The position numbers and the translations under genes are program-made. This document shows positions 17,352 to 26,049 of a stretch of 64,000 nucleotides of DNA, one piece after another. The stretch is from Rhodophyticola porphyridii (GTDB lineage: Bacteria > Pseudomonadota > Alphaproteobacteria > Rhodobacterales > Rhodobacteraceae), in assembly GCF_003688285.1 (NCBI RefSeq), contig NZ_RCNT01000007.1, positions 124,001 through 188,000 on the forward strand, given 5' to 3'. The notes beneath the pieces were generated by a model that ran no database searches, was not told the DNA's origin, and worked only from the letters and a program-made list of their open reading frames with translations. Numbering within the stretch: the stretch's first letter is position 1; every line of letters starts with the position of its first letter.

Positions 17352-19547
17352 ATGGATCGCGCAACCATCGTTCACGAGGCCTTTCTGGGCCGGGTGGCCG
17401 CGGGCGATCTGCCCCCGGGCGCTCCGGCGGGCGGGCCGTTGCCGCCGAAACTGGCGGTATCGATCTATCGATCGGGATGTCTGTCGCGGGCACTCGACCG
17501 GGTCAGTCGGGAAATGCAGGCGCAAAAGCAGGGGTTTTATACCATCGGGTCGTCGGGGCACGAAGGCATGGCGGCCGTGGCGGCGGCGCTGCGGCCCACC
17601 GATCCGGCCTTTCTGCACTACCGCGATGCGGCGTTTCAGATCCAGCGGGCCGGGCAGGTCCCCGGCCAATCCGTGACCTGGGACATGCTTTTGTCTTTCG
17701 CATGTTCGTCTGAGGATCCGATTTCGGGCGGGCGGCACAAGGTGCTGGGCTCGAAGCCGCTGAACATTCCGCCGCAGACCTCGACCATCGCCAGCCACCT
17801 GCCGAAGGCGGTCGGCGCGGCCTACGGCATCGCCGCGGCCAGGCGCAATCCACCCGAACACGCCGCCTTTGCCGAAGACGCCATTGCCTTTTGCAGCTTT
17901 GGCGACGCCTCGGCCAACCACTCCACTGCGCAGGGCGCGTTCAACACGGCGGCCTGGACCGCCTATCAGGGGGTTCCGCTCCCCCTGCTCTTCTGCTGCG
18001 AGGACAACGGGATCGGGATTTCGGTCAAGACGCCCAAGGGCTGGATCAAGGCGACATTCTCGCACCGCCGGGATCTTGCCTATTTCGCCTGCGACGGGTT
18101 GGATATCTACGACACCTACGCCACGGCCCGGGCCGCGGCGGAATATGTACGCAAGCGGCGAAAGCCCGCGTTTCTGCACGTCCGAACAGTCCGGCTTTAC
18201 GGCCATGCGGGCGCGGACGTGGCCAGCACTTACCTGTCCAAGGCCGAGATCGAGGCCGATGAGGCCAACGATCCGCTGCTGCATTCGGTGCGCCTGCTGA
18301 ACGAGGCCGGCGCGCTGGACCGCGGCTCGGCCCTCCGGATCTATGAAGAAACCGATGCGCGGGTCCGGCGGGTTGCCGCCAGGGTGGTGACCCGCCCCCG
18401 GCTGCAAACCGCAGAGCAGGTCATGGCAAGCCTGATTCCGCCACCGCGCGCCTGTGCGCCGCTGATCGGCCCCGAACCAGAGACGCGGGCGCAGGTCTTT
18501 GGCGGCGATCTCAATGCGATGGCCCAGCCCCAGCCGATGTCCCGACTGATCAACTGGGCCCTCACCGATCTCATGCTGGAGCACCCGGAAACCGTGCTGA
18601 TGGGCGAAGATGTGGGCCGCAAAGGGGGCGTATACGGCGTCACGCAGAAGCTTCACGGCCGGTTCGGGGCACATCGGGTGATCGACACCCTTCTGGACGA
18701 GCAGTCGATCCTCGGGCTTGCGATCGGCATGGCCCATAACGGCTTTGTCCCGATCCCCGAGATCCAGTTTCTGGCCTATCTGCACAATGCGGAGGACCAG
18801 ATCCGCGGCGAGGCGGCCACCCTGCCCTTCTTCTCCAACGGCCAGTTCACAAACCCGATGGTGATCCGCATCGCGGGCCTGGGCTACCAGAAGGGCTTTG
18901 GCGGACATTTCCATAACGACAACTCGCTGGCGGTGCTGCGCGATATCCCCGGGGTCATCCTCGCCGTGCCGTCCGACGGGGCCGTTGCCGCACGGATGCT
19001 GCGCGAATGCGTCCATCTGGCCCGCGAAGAGCAGCGTGTCGTGGTCTTTGTAGAACCGATCGCGCTCTACGCCACACGGGATCTGCACCGGCCCGGCGAT
19101 GACGGCTGGATGCGGCTCTATCCGGACCGGGACGCGCGGATCTGTCTTGGCGAGGTCGGGGTTCATGGCACCGGGACGGATATGGCGATCGTGACCTTCG
19201 GCAACGGCACCTATATGGCCCACCAGGCGCTGCCTCGGATCGGTGCGGCGGGGATTTCCGCCCGGGTGATCGACCTGCGCTGGCTGGCGCCGCTCCCCCT
19301 TGCCGCGCTGGATGCCGCCGTCGCGGGCTGCGACAAGGTGCTGATCGTCGATGAAACCCGCGCCTCCGGCGGAGTGGCCGAGGCGCTGATGACGCATTTT
19401 GCAGAAAAAGAACTCCACGCGACATGGCGGCTGACGTCTCTGGACAGTTTCATCGCCACCGGCCCCGCCTATGCCGCCACCATGCCCTCGGCGGAGGGGA
19501 TCGTGGACACCGCCCGCGCCTGGGCCGGCACGAAGGTCCGCGCCTGA
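17352..19547 (+). CDS. Alpha/beta-fused 2-oxoacid dehydrogenase E1, candidate 2-oxoadipate dehydrogenase
   Basis: A 731-residue fusion of E1-alpha (about 1-350) and E1-beta (about 385-725) of a thiamine diphosphate 2-oxoacid dehydrogenase. The alpha part has the ThDP/Mg motif FGDASANHSTAQGAFN ending in EDNGIGIS. The beta part has MGEDVGRKGGVYGVT, the DTLLDEQSILGLAIG segment and a transketolase C-terminal domain with DLRWLAPLP. Start ATG 17352 has GAGG six bases upstream; a GTG at 17340 overlaps the gcdH stop. No E2 or E3 gene lies nearby, so it must borrow them or act differently. Its place next to gcdH suggests 2-oxoadipate as substrate, giving glutaryl-CoA. A branched-chain substrate is the main alternative. 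Confidence 0.85.
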   Translation: MDRATIVHEAFLGRVAAGDLPPGAPAGGPLPPKLAVSIYRSGCLSRALDRVSREMQAQKQGFYTIGSSGHEGMAAVAAALRPTDPAFLHYRDAAFQIQRAGQVPGQSVTWDMLLSFACSSEDPISGGRHKVLGSKPLNIPPQTSTIASHLPKAVGAAYGIAAARRNPPEHAAFAEDAIAFCSFGDASANHSTAQGAFNTAAWTAYQGVPLPLLFCCEDNGIGISVKTPKGWIKATFSHRRDLAYFACDGLDIYDTYATARAAAEYVRKRRKPAFLHVRTVRLYGHAGADVASTYLSKAEIEADEANDPLLHSVRLLNEAGALDRGSALRIYEETDARVRRVAARVVTRPRLQTAEQVMASLIPPPRACAPLIGPEPETRAQVFGGDLNAMAQPQPMSRLINWALTDLMLEHPETVLMGEDVGRKGGVYGVTQKLHGRFGAHRVIDTLLDEQSILGLAIGMAHNGFVPIPEIQFLAYLHNAEDQIRGEAATLPFFSNGQFTNPMVIRIAGLGYQKGFGGHFHNDNSLAVLRDIPGVILAVPSDGAVAARMLRECVHLAREEQRVVVFVEPIALYATRDLHRPGDDGWMRLYPDRDARICLGEVGVHGTGTDMAIVTFGNGTYMAHQALPRIGAAGISARVIDLRWLAPLPLAALDAAVAGCDKVLIVDETRASGGVAEALMTHFAEKELHATWRLTSLDSFIATGPAYAATMPSAEGIVDTARAWAGTKVRA

Positions 19548-20575
19548 TGCGAACTGCGGTGGTCATCTGCCCGGGCCGGGGAACCTACAATGCCCCCGAA
19601 CTGGGATATCTGGCCGCGCATTTTCCCGATGCGGGCATGATGGCCGATTTCGAATTCCAGAGGCTGGCAGGCGATCAGCCGTCGCTGGCGTCGCTGGACG
19701 GGGCCAGCCGCTACAGCGTCCGCACCCATGGTCGGGGCGACAATGCCGCGGCGCTGATCTATGCCGCGTCCCTCGGCGATTTCCTGGCGCTGGACCGCTC
19801 CGGGATCGAGGTGGTCGCGGTCACTGGCAATTCCATGGGCTGGTATACCGCGCTTGCCTGTGCCGGCGCGTTCAGCGCCGCAGACGGCTTCCGGGTGGCC
19901 AACACCATGGGCGGGCTGATGCAGGCCGCGATGATCGGCGGCCAAATGGTCTACCCCTGGGTCGGCGAGGACTGGGTTCCGGAGCCGGGCGTCAGGGCCG
20001 CTCTCCTGAACCTGATCGCCGAGATCGACAGCCGCCCGAACCACAGCCTCGCTTTGTCGATCGACCTGGGCGGCATGATGGTGGTCGCGGGCGATAGGGC
20101 GGGGCTTGCCGCCTTCGAGACCGCGGTGCCCCCGCGCAAGGACCGGTTTCCCATGCGGCTGGCCAACCACGCGGCCTTTCATACCGCACTCCAGGCTCCG
20201 GTTGCGGGCCGGGCGCGCGCCGCGCTGCCCTCTGCCTTGTTCGGTCAGCCCGCGCTGCCCGTGATCGACGGGCGCGGCACGATCTGGTGGCCGGGAGCCA
20301 GCGCGCGGGACGCTCTCCGGGACTACACATTGGGGGCGCAGGTGACCGAAACCTATGATTTCACCAGAGCCGTGGCGGTCGCCGCACGGGAGTTCGCGCC
20401 AGACCTTTTCGTAGTTCCGGGTCCGGGCACGACCCTTGGCGGTGCCGTCGCGCAGGCGTTGATCCTCGCAGGCGTGCAGGGGCTGGCCAACCGGACCGAT
20501 TTCAAAGACCTTCAATCCAGAGAGCCGCTTGTGCTGTCCATGGGACGGCCCGATCAACGCGCGCTTGTTACCTAA
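19547..20575 (+). CDS. Divergent FabD-fold acyltransferase of unknown substrate
   Basis: A 342-residue protein with the malonyl-CoA:ACP transacylase fold. The nucleophile elbow is TGNSMGWYTA with Ser96, and the catalytic His is His212 in NHAAFHTAL, matching FabD. Two normally fixed residues differ. The oxyanion-hole PGQGSQ is PGRGTY (Gln to Arg11), and the Arg that grips the malonyl carboxylate in MRGKFMQ is Met121 in TMGGLMQ. It therefore probably does not use malonyl-CoA. It overlaps the E1 stop (TGATG) and precedes the semialdehyde dehydrogenase by 10 bases, so it is part of the 2-aminoadipate operon. It may move an acyl group made by the E1, but this is inference. Confidence 0.8.
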   Translation: MRTAVVICPGRGTYNAPELGYLAAHFPDAGMMADFEFQRLAGDQPSLASLDGASRYSVRTHGRGDNAAALIYAASLGDFLALDRSGIEVVAVTGNSMGWYTALACAGAFSAADGFRVANTMGGLMQAAMIGGQMVYPWVGEDWVPEPGVRAALLNLIAEIDSRPNHSLALSIDLGGMMVVAGDRAGLAAFETAVPPRKDRFPMRLANHAAFHTALQAPVAGRARAALPSALFGQPALPVIDGRGTIWWPGASARDALRDYTLGAQVTETYDFTRAVAVAAREFAPDLFVVPGPGTTLGGAVAQALILAGVQGLANRTDFKDLQSREPLVLSMGRPDQRALVT

Positions 20576-20585
20576 GGAGAGTGCC

Positions 20586-22082
20586 ATGCAGCATCTAGCA
20601 ATTCTGAAGTCCTTCGATCTGGCAACCCCGGTGCCTACCGAAGGCGGGTTCCCGTCCCGATCCCCCATCGACGGCATCGAGCTGGCGCGGGTTCCGGGCA
20701 CCCCGCTGAGTGAGATGCCCAAGATGATCGCCCGATCCCGGAAAGCGTTTCAGGCCTGGCGCAGGGTTCCGGCCCCGCGACGCGGAGAACTCGTGCGCCT
20801 TCTGGGGGAAGAGTTGCGCCGGGCCAAGGCCGATCTCGGCGGCTTGGTCACCCTTGAGGTGGGCAAGATCGTTTCGGAAGGTCTGGGCGAAGTGCAGGAG
20901 ATGATCGACATCTGCGATTTCGCCGTCGGCCTGTCGCGCCAGCTTTACGGGCTCACCATCGCCTCGGAGCGCCCTGGCCACGCCATGCGCGAGACCTGGC
21001 ATCCCATCGGGCCCTGCGGGGTGATCACGGCCTTCAACTTCCCGGTAGCTGTCTGGTCCTGGAACGCCGCGCTGGCGCTGGTATGCGGCAATCCGGTGAT
21101 CTGGAAGCCGTCGGAAAAGACGCCTCTGACCGCCCTGGCCTGCCAGGAGATCTTCAACCGCGCCCTTGCCCGGTTCGGGGATGACGCGCCCGCCGACCTC
21201 GTGCAGGTGGTCATCGGCGGGGCCGAACTGGGCGAAAGCCTTGTCGACAGCAAGGACGTCCCCGTCCTGTCGGCTACGGGCTCCACCCGGATGGGCGCCA
21301 TCGTCGGGCCACGGGTCATGGCGCGATGGGGCCGCCCGATCCTGGAACTGGGGGGCAACAACGCGATGATCGTCGCCCCTTCGGCGGATCTCGATATGGC
21401 GGTGCGTGCCATCGTTTTCTCTGCGGTCGGCACCGCGGGGCAGCGGTGCACCAGCCTGCGCCGCCTGATCGTGCACCGCGACATCAAAGAGGCGCTTCTG
21501 GCCAAGCTGAAATCGGCCTATGCGAGCCTGCCCGTCGGCGACCCGCGCGAGGCGAGCACGCTGGTGGGCCCCCTGATAGACGCAGACGCCCTGGCCGCGA
21601 TGCAGGCCGCGCTCGATGCGGCCCGGTCCGAAGGCGGCACGGTCTATGGCGGCGAGGTTCTGGAGGCCGTATCCGGCGGGACCTATGCGGCCCCGGCACT
21701 GGTGGACATGCCCGCCCAGACCCGAACGGTGGAGGCGGAGACCTTTGCTCCGATCCTCTACGTCATGACCTATTCCGACTTCGCCGAGGCCATCGATATG
21801 CAGAATGCCGTGCCACAGGGCCTCAGCTCTTGCGTGTTCACCCTCAACCTGCGCGAGGCCGAACTCTTCATCTCCGCCGAAGGCTCCGACTGCGGCCTGG
21901 CAAATGTCAATATCGGCCCGTCGGGCGCGGAAATCGGCGGCGCGTTCGGTGGCGAGAAGGAAACCGGCGGCGGCCGCGAGAGCGGCTCGGACGCCTGGAA
22001 AGGCTATATGCGGCGCCAGACCAGCACGGTGAACTATTCCGACGCATTGCCCCTGGCCCAAGGCGTCCGTTTCGATGTCTGA
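20586..22082 (+). CDS. amaB: Aldehyde dehydrogenase of the ALDH7 type, L-2-aminoadipate semialdehyde dehydrogenase
   Basis: A 498-residue aldehyde dehydrogenase with Asn151 (AFNFPVAVW), general base Glu254 (LELGGNNA) and nucleophile Cys288 (GTAGQRCTSLRRL). The long ALDH7-specific traits ESLVDSKDVPVLSATGSTRMG and the C-terminal GGAFGGEKETGGGRESGSDAWK-type block (in two parts) point to the antiquitin/AmaB group. These oxidise 2-aminoadipate 6-semialdehyde, in equilibrium with piperideine-6-carboxylate, to 2-aminoadipate. AAGGAGAG precedes ATG 20586. The downstream FAD oxidase overlaps by 8 bases and would make the substrate, the same pairing as AmaA/AmaB in Pseudomonas. Confidence 0.9.
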   Translation: MQHLAILKSFDLATPVPTEGGFPSRSPIDGIELARVPGTPLSEMPKMIARSRKAFQAWRRVPAPRRGELVRLLGEELRRAKADLGGLVTLEVGKIVSEGLGEVQEMIDICDFAVGLSRQLYGLTIASERPGHAMRETWHPIGPCGVITAFNFPVAVWSWNAALALVCGNPVIWKPSEKTPLTALACQEIFNRALARFGDDAPADLVQVVIGGAELGESLVDSKDVPVLSATGSTRMGAIVGPRVMARWGRPILELGGNNAMIVAPSADLDMAVRAIVFSAVGTAGQRCTSLRRLIVHRDIKEALLAKLKSAYASLPVGDPREASTLVGPLIDADALAAMQAALDAARSEGGTVYGGEVLEAVSGGTYAAPALVDMPAQTRTVEAETFAPILYVMTYSDFAEAIDMQNAVPQGLSSCVFTLNLREAELFISAEGSDCGLANVNIGPSGAEIGGAFGGEKETGGGRESGSDAWKGYMRRQTSTVNYSDALPLAQGVRFDV

Positions 22083-23358
22083 CCCGGGCCGCAACCTCTG
22101 GACCCATAGTGCAGAGGAGGCCGTTTCCGCCCCGCCCCTTAACGCGGATGCACGGGCCGATCTGGTGGTGATCGGCGGCGGCTACACCGGTTGTGCCGCG
22201 GCGCTGGAGGCCGCGCGGCAGGGAGCAAAGGTCGTTCTGCTTGAGGCCGAGACCATCGGCCATGGCGGATCTGGGCGCAATGTGGGGCTGGTCAATGCCG
22301 GCCTGTGGTTGCCGCCTGACGAGATCGTCAAGGCGCTGGGGGCCGATGCGGGGGGGCGGCTGATCGATGCGCTGGGGCGCGGCCCGCAGATGGTCTTTGA
22401 GCTGATCGCCCGGCACGGGATCGATTGCGAAGGCATACGCAACGGCACCCTGCACCTGGCCCACGGGCTCTCGGGTCTGGACGATCTGCGCAACCGCTTT
22501 CGTCAGGGCAACCGCCACGGCGCGCCGCTTCAACTTCTCGACAAGGCCGAGACGGCACGGCGCACGGGAACGGCGGCATTTCACGGCGCCCTCTTCGATC
22601 CGCGGGCCGGCACGATCCAGCCCCTGGCCTATTGCCGGGGCCTCGCCCGCGCGGCGCAAGACGCAGGCGCCGCCCTGCACGGCCAGAGCCCGGTGGAGCG
22701 GATTACAAGGGAGGCCGAGGCATGGTGCGTCACCGCGGGTAGCCACAGCGTGCGTGCGGGTGCGTTGCTTCTGGCGACCAATGCCTACCACCGGACACTG
22801 AAAGGCATCGCCGCGCCGCAGTTCATCCGCGTCAACTACTGTCAGTTCGCCACCGCACCCCTGCCGCCCTCGACCCGCGCGCGCATTCTGCCCGGCGGCG
22901 AGGGGGGCTGGGACACCGCGCTGGTGATGAGTTCCGTACGCACCGACCGGGCGGGACGGCTGATCGTCGGCGGTATGGGCGACAGCGACGGATTTGGCGC
23001 GCGCGCACACAAAAGCTGGGCGCGGCGCAAACTGGCCAGCCTTTTCCCGGAGATCGTTGACGCAAAGATCGAACACGAGTGGTCCGGACAGATCGCCATG
23101 ACATCCGACCATATTCCAAAGATACTCGACATCGGACCGAATGCGCTGGCCGTGTTCGGCTATTCCGGGCGCGGCATAAGCCCCGGCACGGTGTTCGGGA
23201 CAGCCGCCGCAAGGAACCTGCTCCGGCCGGGAACCGTCGACAAGCTTCCCGTTCAGGTTCAGGACAGGCATATCGAGCGGTTTTCGCTTGCGAGAAGCTA
23301 TTATTATGAGATCGGGGCAACACTCGCCCACGGGATCTCGGCCGCGACGGGGCGCTAG
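22075..23358 (+). CDS. FAD-dependent oxidoreductase, L-pipecolate oxidase-like
   Basis: A 427-residue D-amino-acid-oxidase-family flavoprotein. The FAD site is LVVIGGGYTGCAAALEAARQ at about 30-49, followed by ETIGHGGSGRNVGLVNAG, where flavin attachment usually lies. The C-terminal GYSGRGISPGTVFG closes the FAD pocket. This layout is shared by AmaA (pipecolate oxidase), PuuB and OrdL proteins. Overlap with the ALDH7 gene makes pipecolate to piperideine-6-carboxylate the most likely reaction; a gamma-glutamyl-amine oxidase role is the alternative. It appears to be the last gene of the operon; no clear terminator hairpin is seen in the 138 bases after it. Confidence 0.85.
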   Translation: MSDPGRNLWTHSAEEAVSAPPLNADARADLVVIGGGYTGCAAALEAARQGAKVVLLEAETIGHGGSGRNVGLVNAGLWLPPDEIVKALGADAGGRLIDALGRGPQMVFELIARHGIDCEGIRNGTLHLAHGLSGLDDLRNRFRQGNRHGAPLQLLDKAETARRTGTAAFHGALFDPRAGTIQPLAYCRGLARAAQDAGAALHGQSPVERITREAEAWCVTAGSHSVRAGALLLATNAYHRTLKGIAAPQFIRVNYCQFATAPLPPSTRARILPGGEGGWDTALVMSSVRTDRAGRLIVGGMGDSDGFGARAHKSWARRKLASLFPEIVDAKIEHEWSGQIAMTSDHIPKILDIGPNALAVFGYSGRGISPGTVFGTAAARNLLRPGTVDKLPVQVQDRHIERFSLARSYYYEIGATLAHGISAATGR

Positions 23359-23496
23359 GGGCGCCTTCTGCACAAACGTGACACCTGCGTGACCAAACCT
23401 CTCGTACGCAGTTCAGCTCAAAACAACCTTGAGATCTTATCCACGCCGATCTTTTGGACGCGAATCTCGCAGACCTGTCCTAGGGCCGGGAGCCCT

Positions 23497-24687
23497 TCAG
23501 ATGACGTTGCGCGCCTTCAACCGTGTAATATCGGCATCGGAATAACCTGCCTCGCGCAGCACCGCATCATTGTCGCCGCCCAGATCGGGTGCCGGGTGTC
23601 GGACCCTGAGCGGTGTGGCGGAGAATTTCATGGGAAACCCGGTCATCCGTACCGTCCCGTGGCCGGGATGCGGCACGTCCAGCACCATCTCCTGCGCGGC
23701 CACCTGCGGATCATCCAGCACGTCCAGCATGGTCTGCACCCGTCCGCAGGGCACACCGGCATCGTTCAGCCGGGTGATCCAGTTGGCTTGCGTATCCGTC
23801 GACAACGCCGCGTTGATCATCGCATTCAGCTCCGCGCGATGCTCCAGGCGCTTGCCGTTTGTGTCAAACCGCGGGTCGGAAAGCACATGGCCCAGATCCA
23901 GTTCGGTCATGAACTTGGCGCAGATCGCCTCGGTCGACGGGGCTACGGCGATGTCCCCGTCTGCGGTATGAAACAAGCCATAGGGCGATGCGATCGGGTG
24001 ATCATTGCCCGTACGCGCGGGGTCCTTGCCGCTCGCCAGTGCGCCTGCGGACAGATAGGCCATCATCGACAGCATGGACATCATCATCGACGCCTCGACC
24101 TTTTGCGCCGGGCCGCCGGCCTCCCGCCCGCGAAGCGCCGCGACCGCGCCGAGGGCGGCATAGAGCCCGCAGATCAGATCCGTGATCGGGTTCGCGGCCC
24201 GCAGCGGCCCGGTCTCCTCGGTTCCGTTGGACGACATGAACCCGGACATGGCCTGCGCGATGAAATCGAAGGCCGGACGGTCCGCATAGGGCCCCGTGGA
24301 GCCATAGCCGTTGATGCTGGTCACAATGAGCCCGGGGTTGATCTCGGCCAGACGCTCGGCGGTCAGGCCCATCTTGTCCAGAACGCCGGGGCGGAAGTTT
24401 TCGGTCAGGATATCGGCGTCTTTCAGCAGGCGCTCGAGCACCGCCTTGCCCTCCTCCGTGCGAAGATCGAGCGTGAGCGAGCGCTTGTTGCGATTGAACC
24501 CCGCGAAATACCAGGACATCCCGTCGACGATATCGCCCTGCCGCCGGACTGCATCGCCATCGCGGCCCTCGATCTTGATGACCTCCGCGCCAAGATCGCC
24601 CAGGATCATCGAACAGAACGGCCCCGAAAGGATCCGGGTCAAATCGATAACGCGCACACCCTCAAGCGGAAGCATGTCGTCGGTCAT
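23497..24687 (-). CDS. Class III (CaiB/BaiF) CoA-transferase
   Basis: A 396-residue family III CoA-transferase. It begins PLEGVRVIDLTRILSGPFCS, has EVIKIEGRDGDAVR, NRNKRSLTLDLRTEEG, and Asp170 in NPITDLICGLYAA at the position of the catalytic Asp. The C-terminal GVPCGRVQTMLDVLDDPQV is typical. It overlaps the HMG-CoA lyase gene by 4 bases on the same strand. The pair suggests activation of a dicarboxylic acid such as 3-hydroxy-3-methylglutarate with succinyl-CoA, then cleavage. Because the glutaryl-CoA operon is next door, a glutarate-using (SUGCT-like) enzyme is also plausible. Confidence 0.88.
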   Translation of the reverse strand: MTDDMLPLEGVRVIDLTRILSGPFCSMILGDLGAEVIKIEGRDGDAVRRQGDIVDGMSWYFAGFNRNKRSLTLDLRTEEGKAVLERLLKDADILTENFRPGVLDKMGLTAERLAEINPGLIVTSINGYGSTGPYADRPAFDFIAQAMSGFMSSNGTEETGPLRAANPITDLICGLYAALGAVAALRGREAGGPAQKVEASMMMSMLSMMAYLSAGALASGKDPARTGNDHPIASPYGLFHTADGDIAVAPSTEAICAKFMTELDLGHVLSDPRFDTNGKRLEHRAELNAMINAALSTDTQANWITRLNDAGVPCGRVQTMLDVLDDPQVAAQEMVLDVPHPGHGTVRMTGFPMKFSATPLRVRHPAPDLGGDNDAVLREAGYSDADITRLKARNVI

Positions 24688-25643
24688 CCTGCGGCCGTCG
24701 CGGTCAGCTCCGGGTCGAACCGGCGCAGGCGCGGGCCCGCCTTGAGCACCTGCCCCGGCAGATCTCGACCCACGGTGTCCTGCGTCATCCGCGCGACCTC
24801 GATAAGCGCGCCGAGGTCGAGCCCGGTCCGATAGCCGCTCTCCTCAAGCAGATAGGCCAGATCTTCGGTGCAGATATTGCCTGTCGCCCCCGCCGCGAAC
24901 GGGCAGCCCCCCAGACCACCGACCGAGGCATCGAAATAGCTCACGCCCTCCGCCAGCCCGGTCATCACACAGGCAAGGCCAACGCCGCGCGTGTTGTGGA
25001 AATGCAGGCAGATCTCCACCTCCGGGGCTTCGGAGCGGATCGCCTGAATGGCCGCTTTCACGGTTTTCGGCGTCGCCATGCCGGTCGTATCTCCGAGGCT
25101 CACGCGTTTCGCGCCAAGTTCCCGGTATCGCCTTGCGATGCGCCCGACCTGCTCCGGCGGGACGACGCCTTCGAACGGGCAGCCGAATGCCGTGGCCATG
25201 CCCCCCTCCAGCGTAATGCCATTGCGATGCATCAGATCGGCAACCGCCTCGAAATCCTTCAGCGACTGTTCGATTGAGCGGTTCACGTTCTTGCGGTTGT
25301 GCGTCTCCGACGCGGAGACCACGGTGTGAACCGCATCCACCCCGGCCTCCGCCGCATGTTCGGCGCCCTTGAGGTTCGGGATCAGCACAGACAATGTCGC
25401 ATCGTCCGGCCGATCGATCCCGGCGATCACCTCCGCCGCATCCGACAGTTGGGGCACCGCGCGCGGGCTTACGAAGGAGGTCACCTGGATATGGCGTAAA
25501 CCGGCGGCGAACATCGCATTGACGATCTCGATCTTGCGGCGGGTCGGGATGAATGTCTTCTCGTTCTGAAATCCGTCCCGCGGCCCCACTTCGCAGACCG
25601 TGACGTCGCTGCCTTCGGGCAGTGGTTTTGCAGTGTTCGTCAT
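24684..25643 (-). CDS. Hydroxymethylglutaryl-CoA lyase
   Basis: A 319-residue TIM-barrel lyase of the HMGL-like family. It has VCEVGPRDGFQNEKTFIPT with the catalytic Arg-Asp, VTSFVSPRAVPQLSDA, LGDTTGMATP, the metal-binding HFHNTRG and the HMG-CoA lyase signature SVGGLGGCPFAAGATGN with the active-site Cys. It cleaves 3-hydroxy-3-methylglutaryl-CoA to acetoacetate and acetyl-CoA, or a close analogue. Start ATG 25643 has GGGAGG about 11 bases upstream; the longer frame to 25760 is not protein-like. It is first in a two-gene operon with the CoA-transferase and divergent from the TctCBA importer. Confidence 0.92.
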   Translation of the reverse strand: MTNTAKPLPEGSDVTVCEVGPRDGFQNEKTFIPTRRKIEIVNAMFAAGLRHIQVTSFVSPRAVPQLSDAAEVIAGIDRPDDATLSVLIPNLKGAEHAAEAGVDAVHTVVSASETHNRKNVNRSIEQSLKDFEAVADLMHRNGITLEGGMATAFGCPFEGVVPPEQVGRIARRYRELGAKRVSLGDTTGMATPKTVKAAIQAIRSEAPEVEICLHFHNTRGVGLACVMTGLAEGVSYFDASVGGLGGCPFAAGATGNICTEDLAYLLEESGYRTGLDLGALIEVARMTQDTVGRDLPGQVLKAGPRLRRFDPELTATAAG

Positions 25644-26049
25644 TTCTGATTTCCTCCCGTCCGGCGGCGTTGCGGTCCGTTTCGCGGCATGTGGCGCCAT
25701 ACGCGCGCCGAGCAAGATGCCAGCAAGACCCGCGGCGCAGCAAGAGCGGCGCGGTTGCAAAAAGGCGATCTCTCCATAAGGACATGCAGGCAGGCTTGCC
25801 GATGATCAGCGCGCGCCTGAGATCCCGCCGATATGTATCAGGTCCCGGCAACCACATGAAATTTTATACTTAAATCCCGCTGCGATCAGACCCGCCGGCC
25901 CCGATGCCCACCCTGCCCCAGCCTCCGGCCACGGCCCAGCCATCGGATTTTTCGACGCCTGCAATCGCCATACGGCAAGACAGGCTTGAAATCCGTGAAA
26001 AGGTCACCTCTTCTGCACCGGGGTTTCTTTACGGGAGGAGTTCAGACCC
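25644..26049. other. Divergent intergenic region between the lyase and tctC genes
   Basis: These 406 bases hold no convincing gene. The only AT-rich patch is at about 25850-25875 and contains TATACT on the plus strand, a possible -10 for tctC but without a good -35. That would fit activation by the LysR protein encoded at 29002. A good ribosome site (GGGAGGAG) precedes tctC. The short frame at 25622-25873 plus is a shadow of the divergent region. Confidence 0.4.

Noticed and set aside
17328-19418. Open frame of 696 codons opposite the fused E1
   Set aside because: It is antisense to a gene with clear E1 motifs; no start signal or domain is seen.
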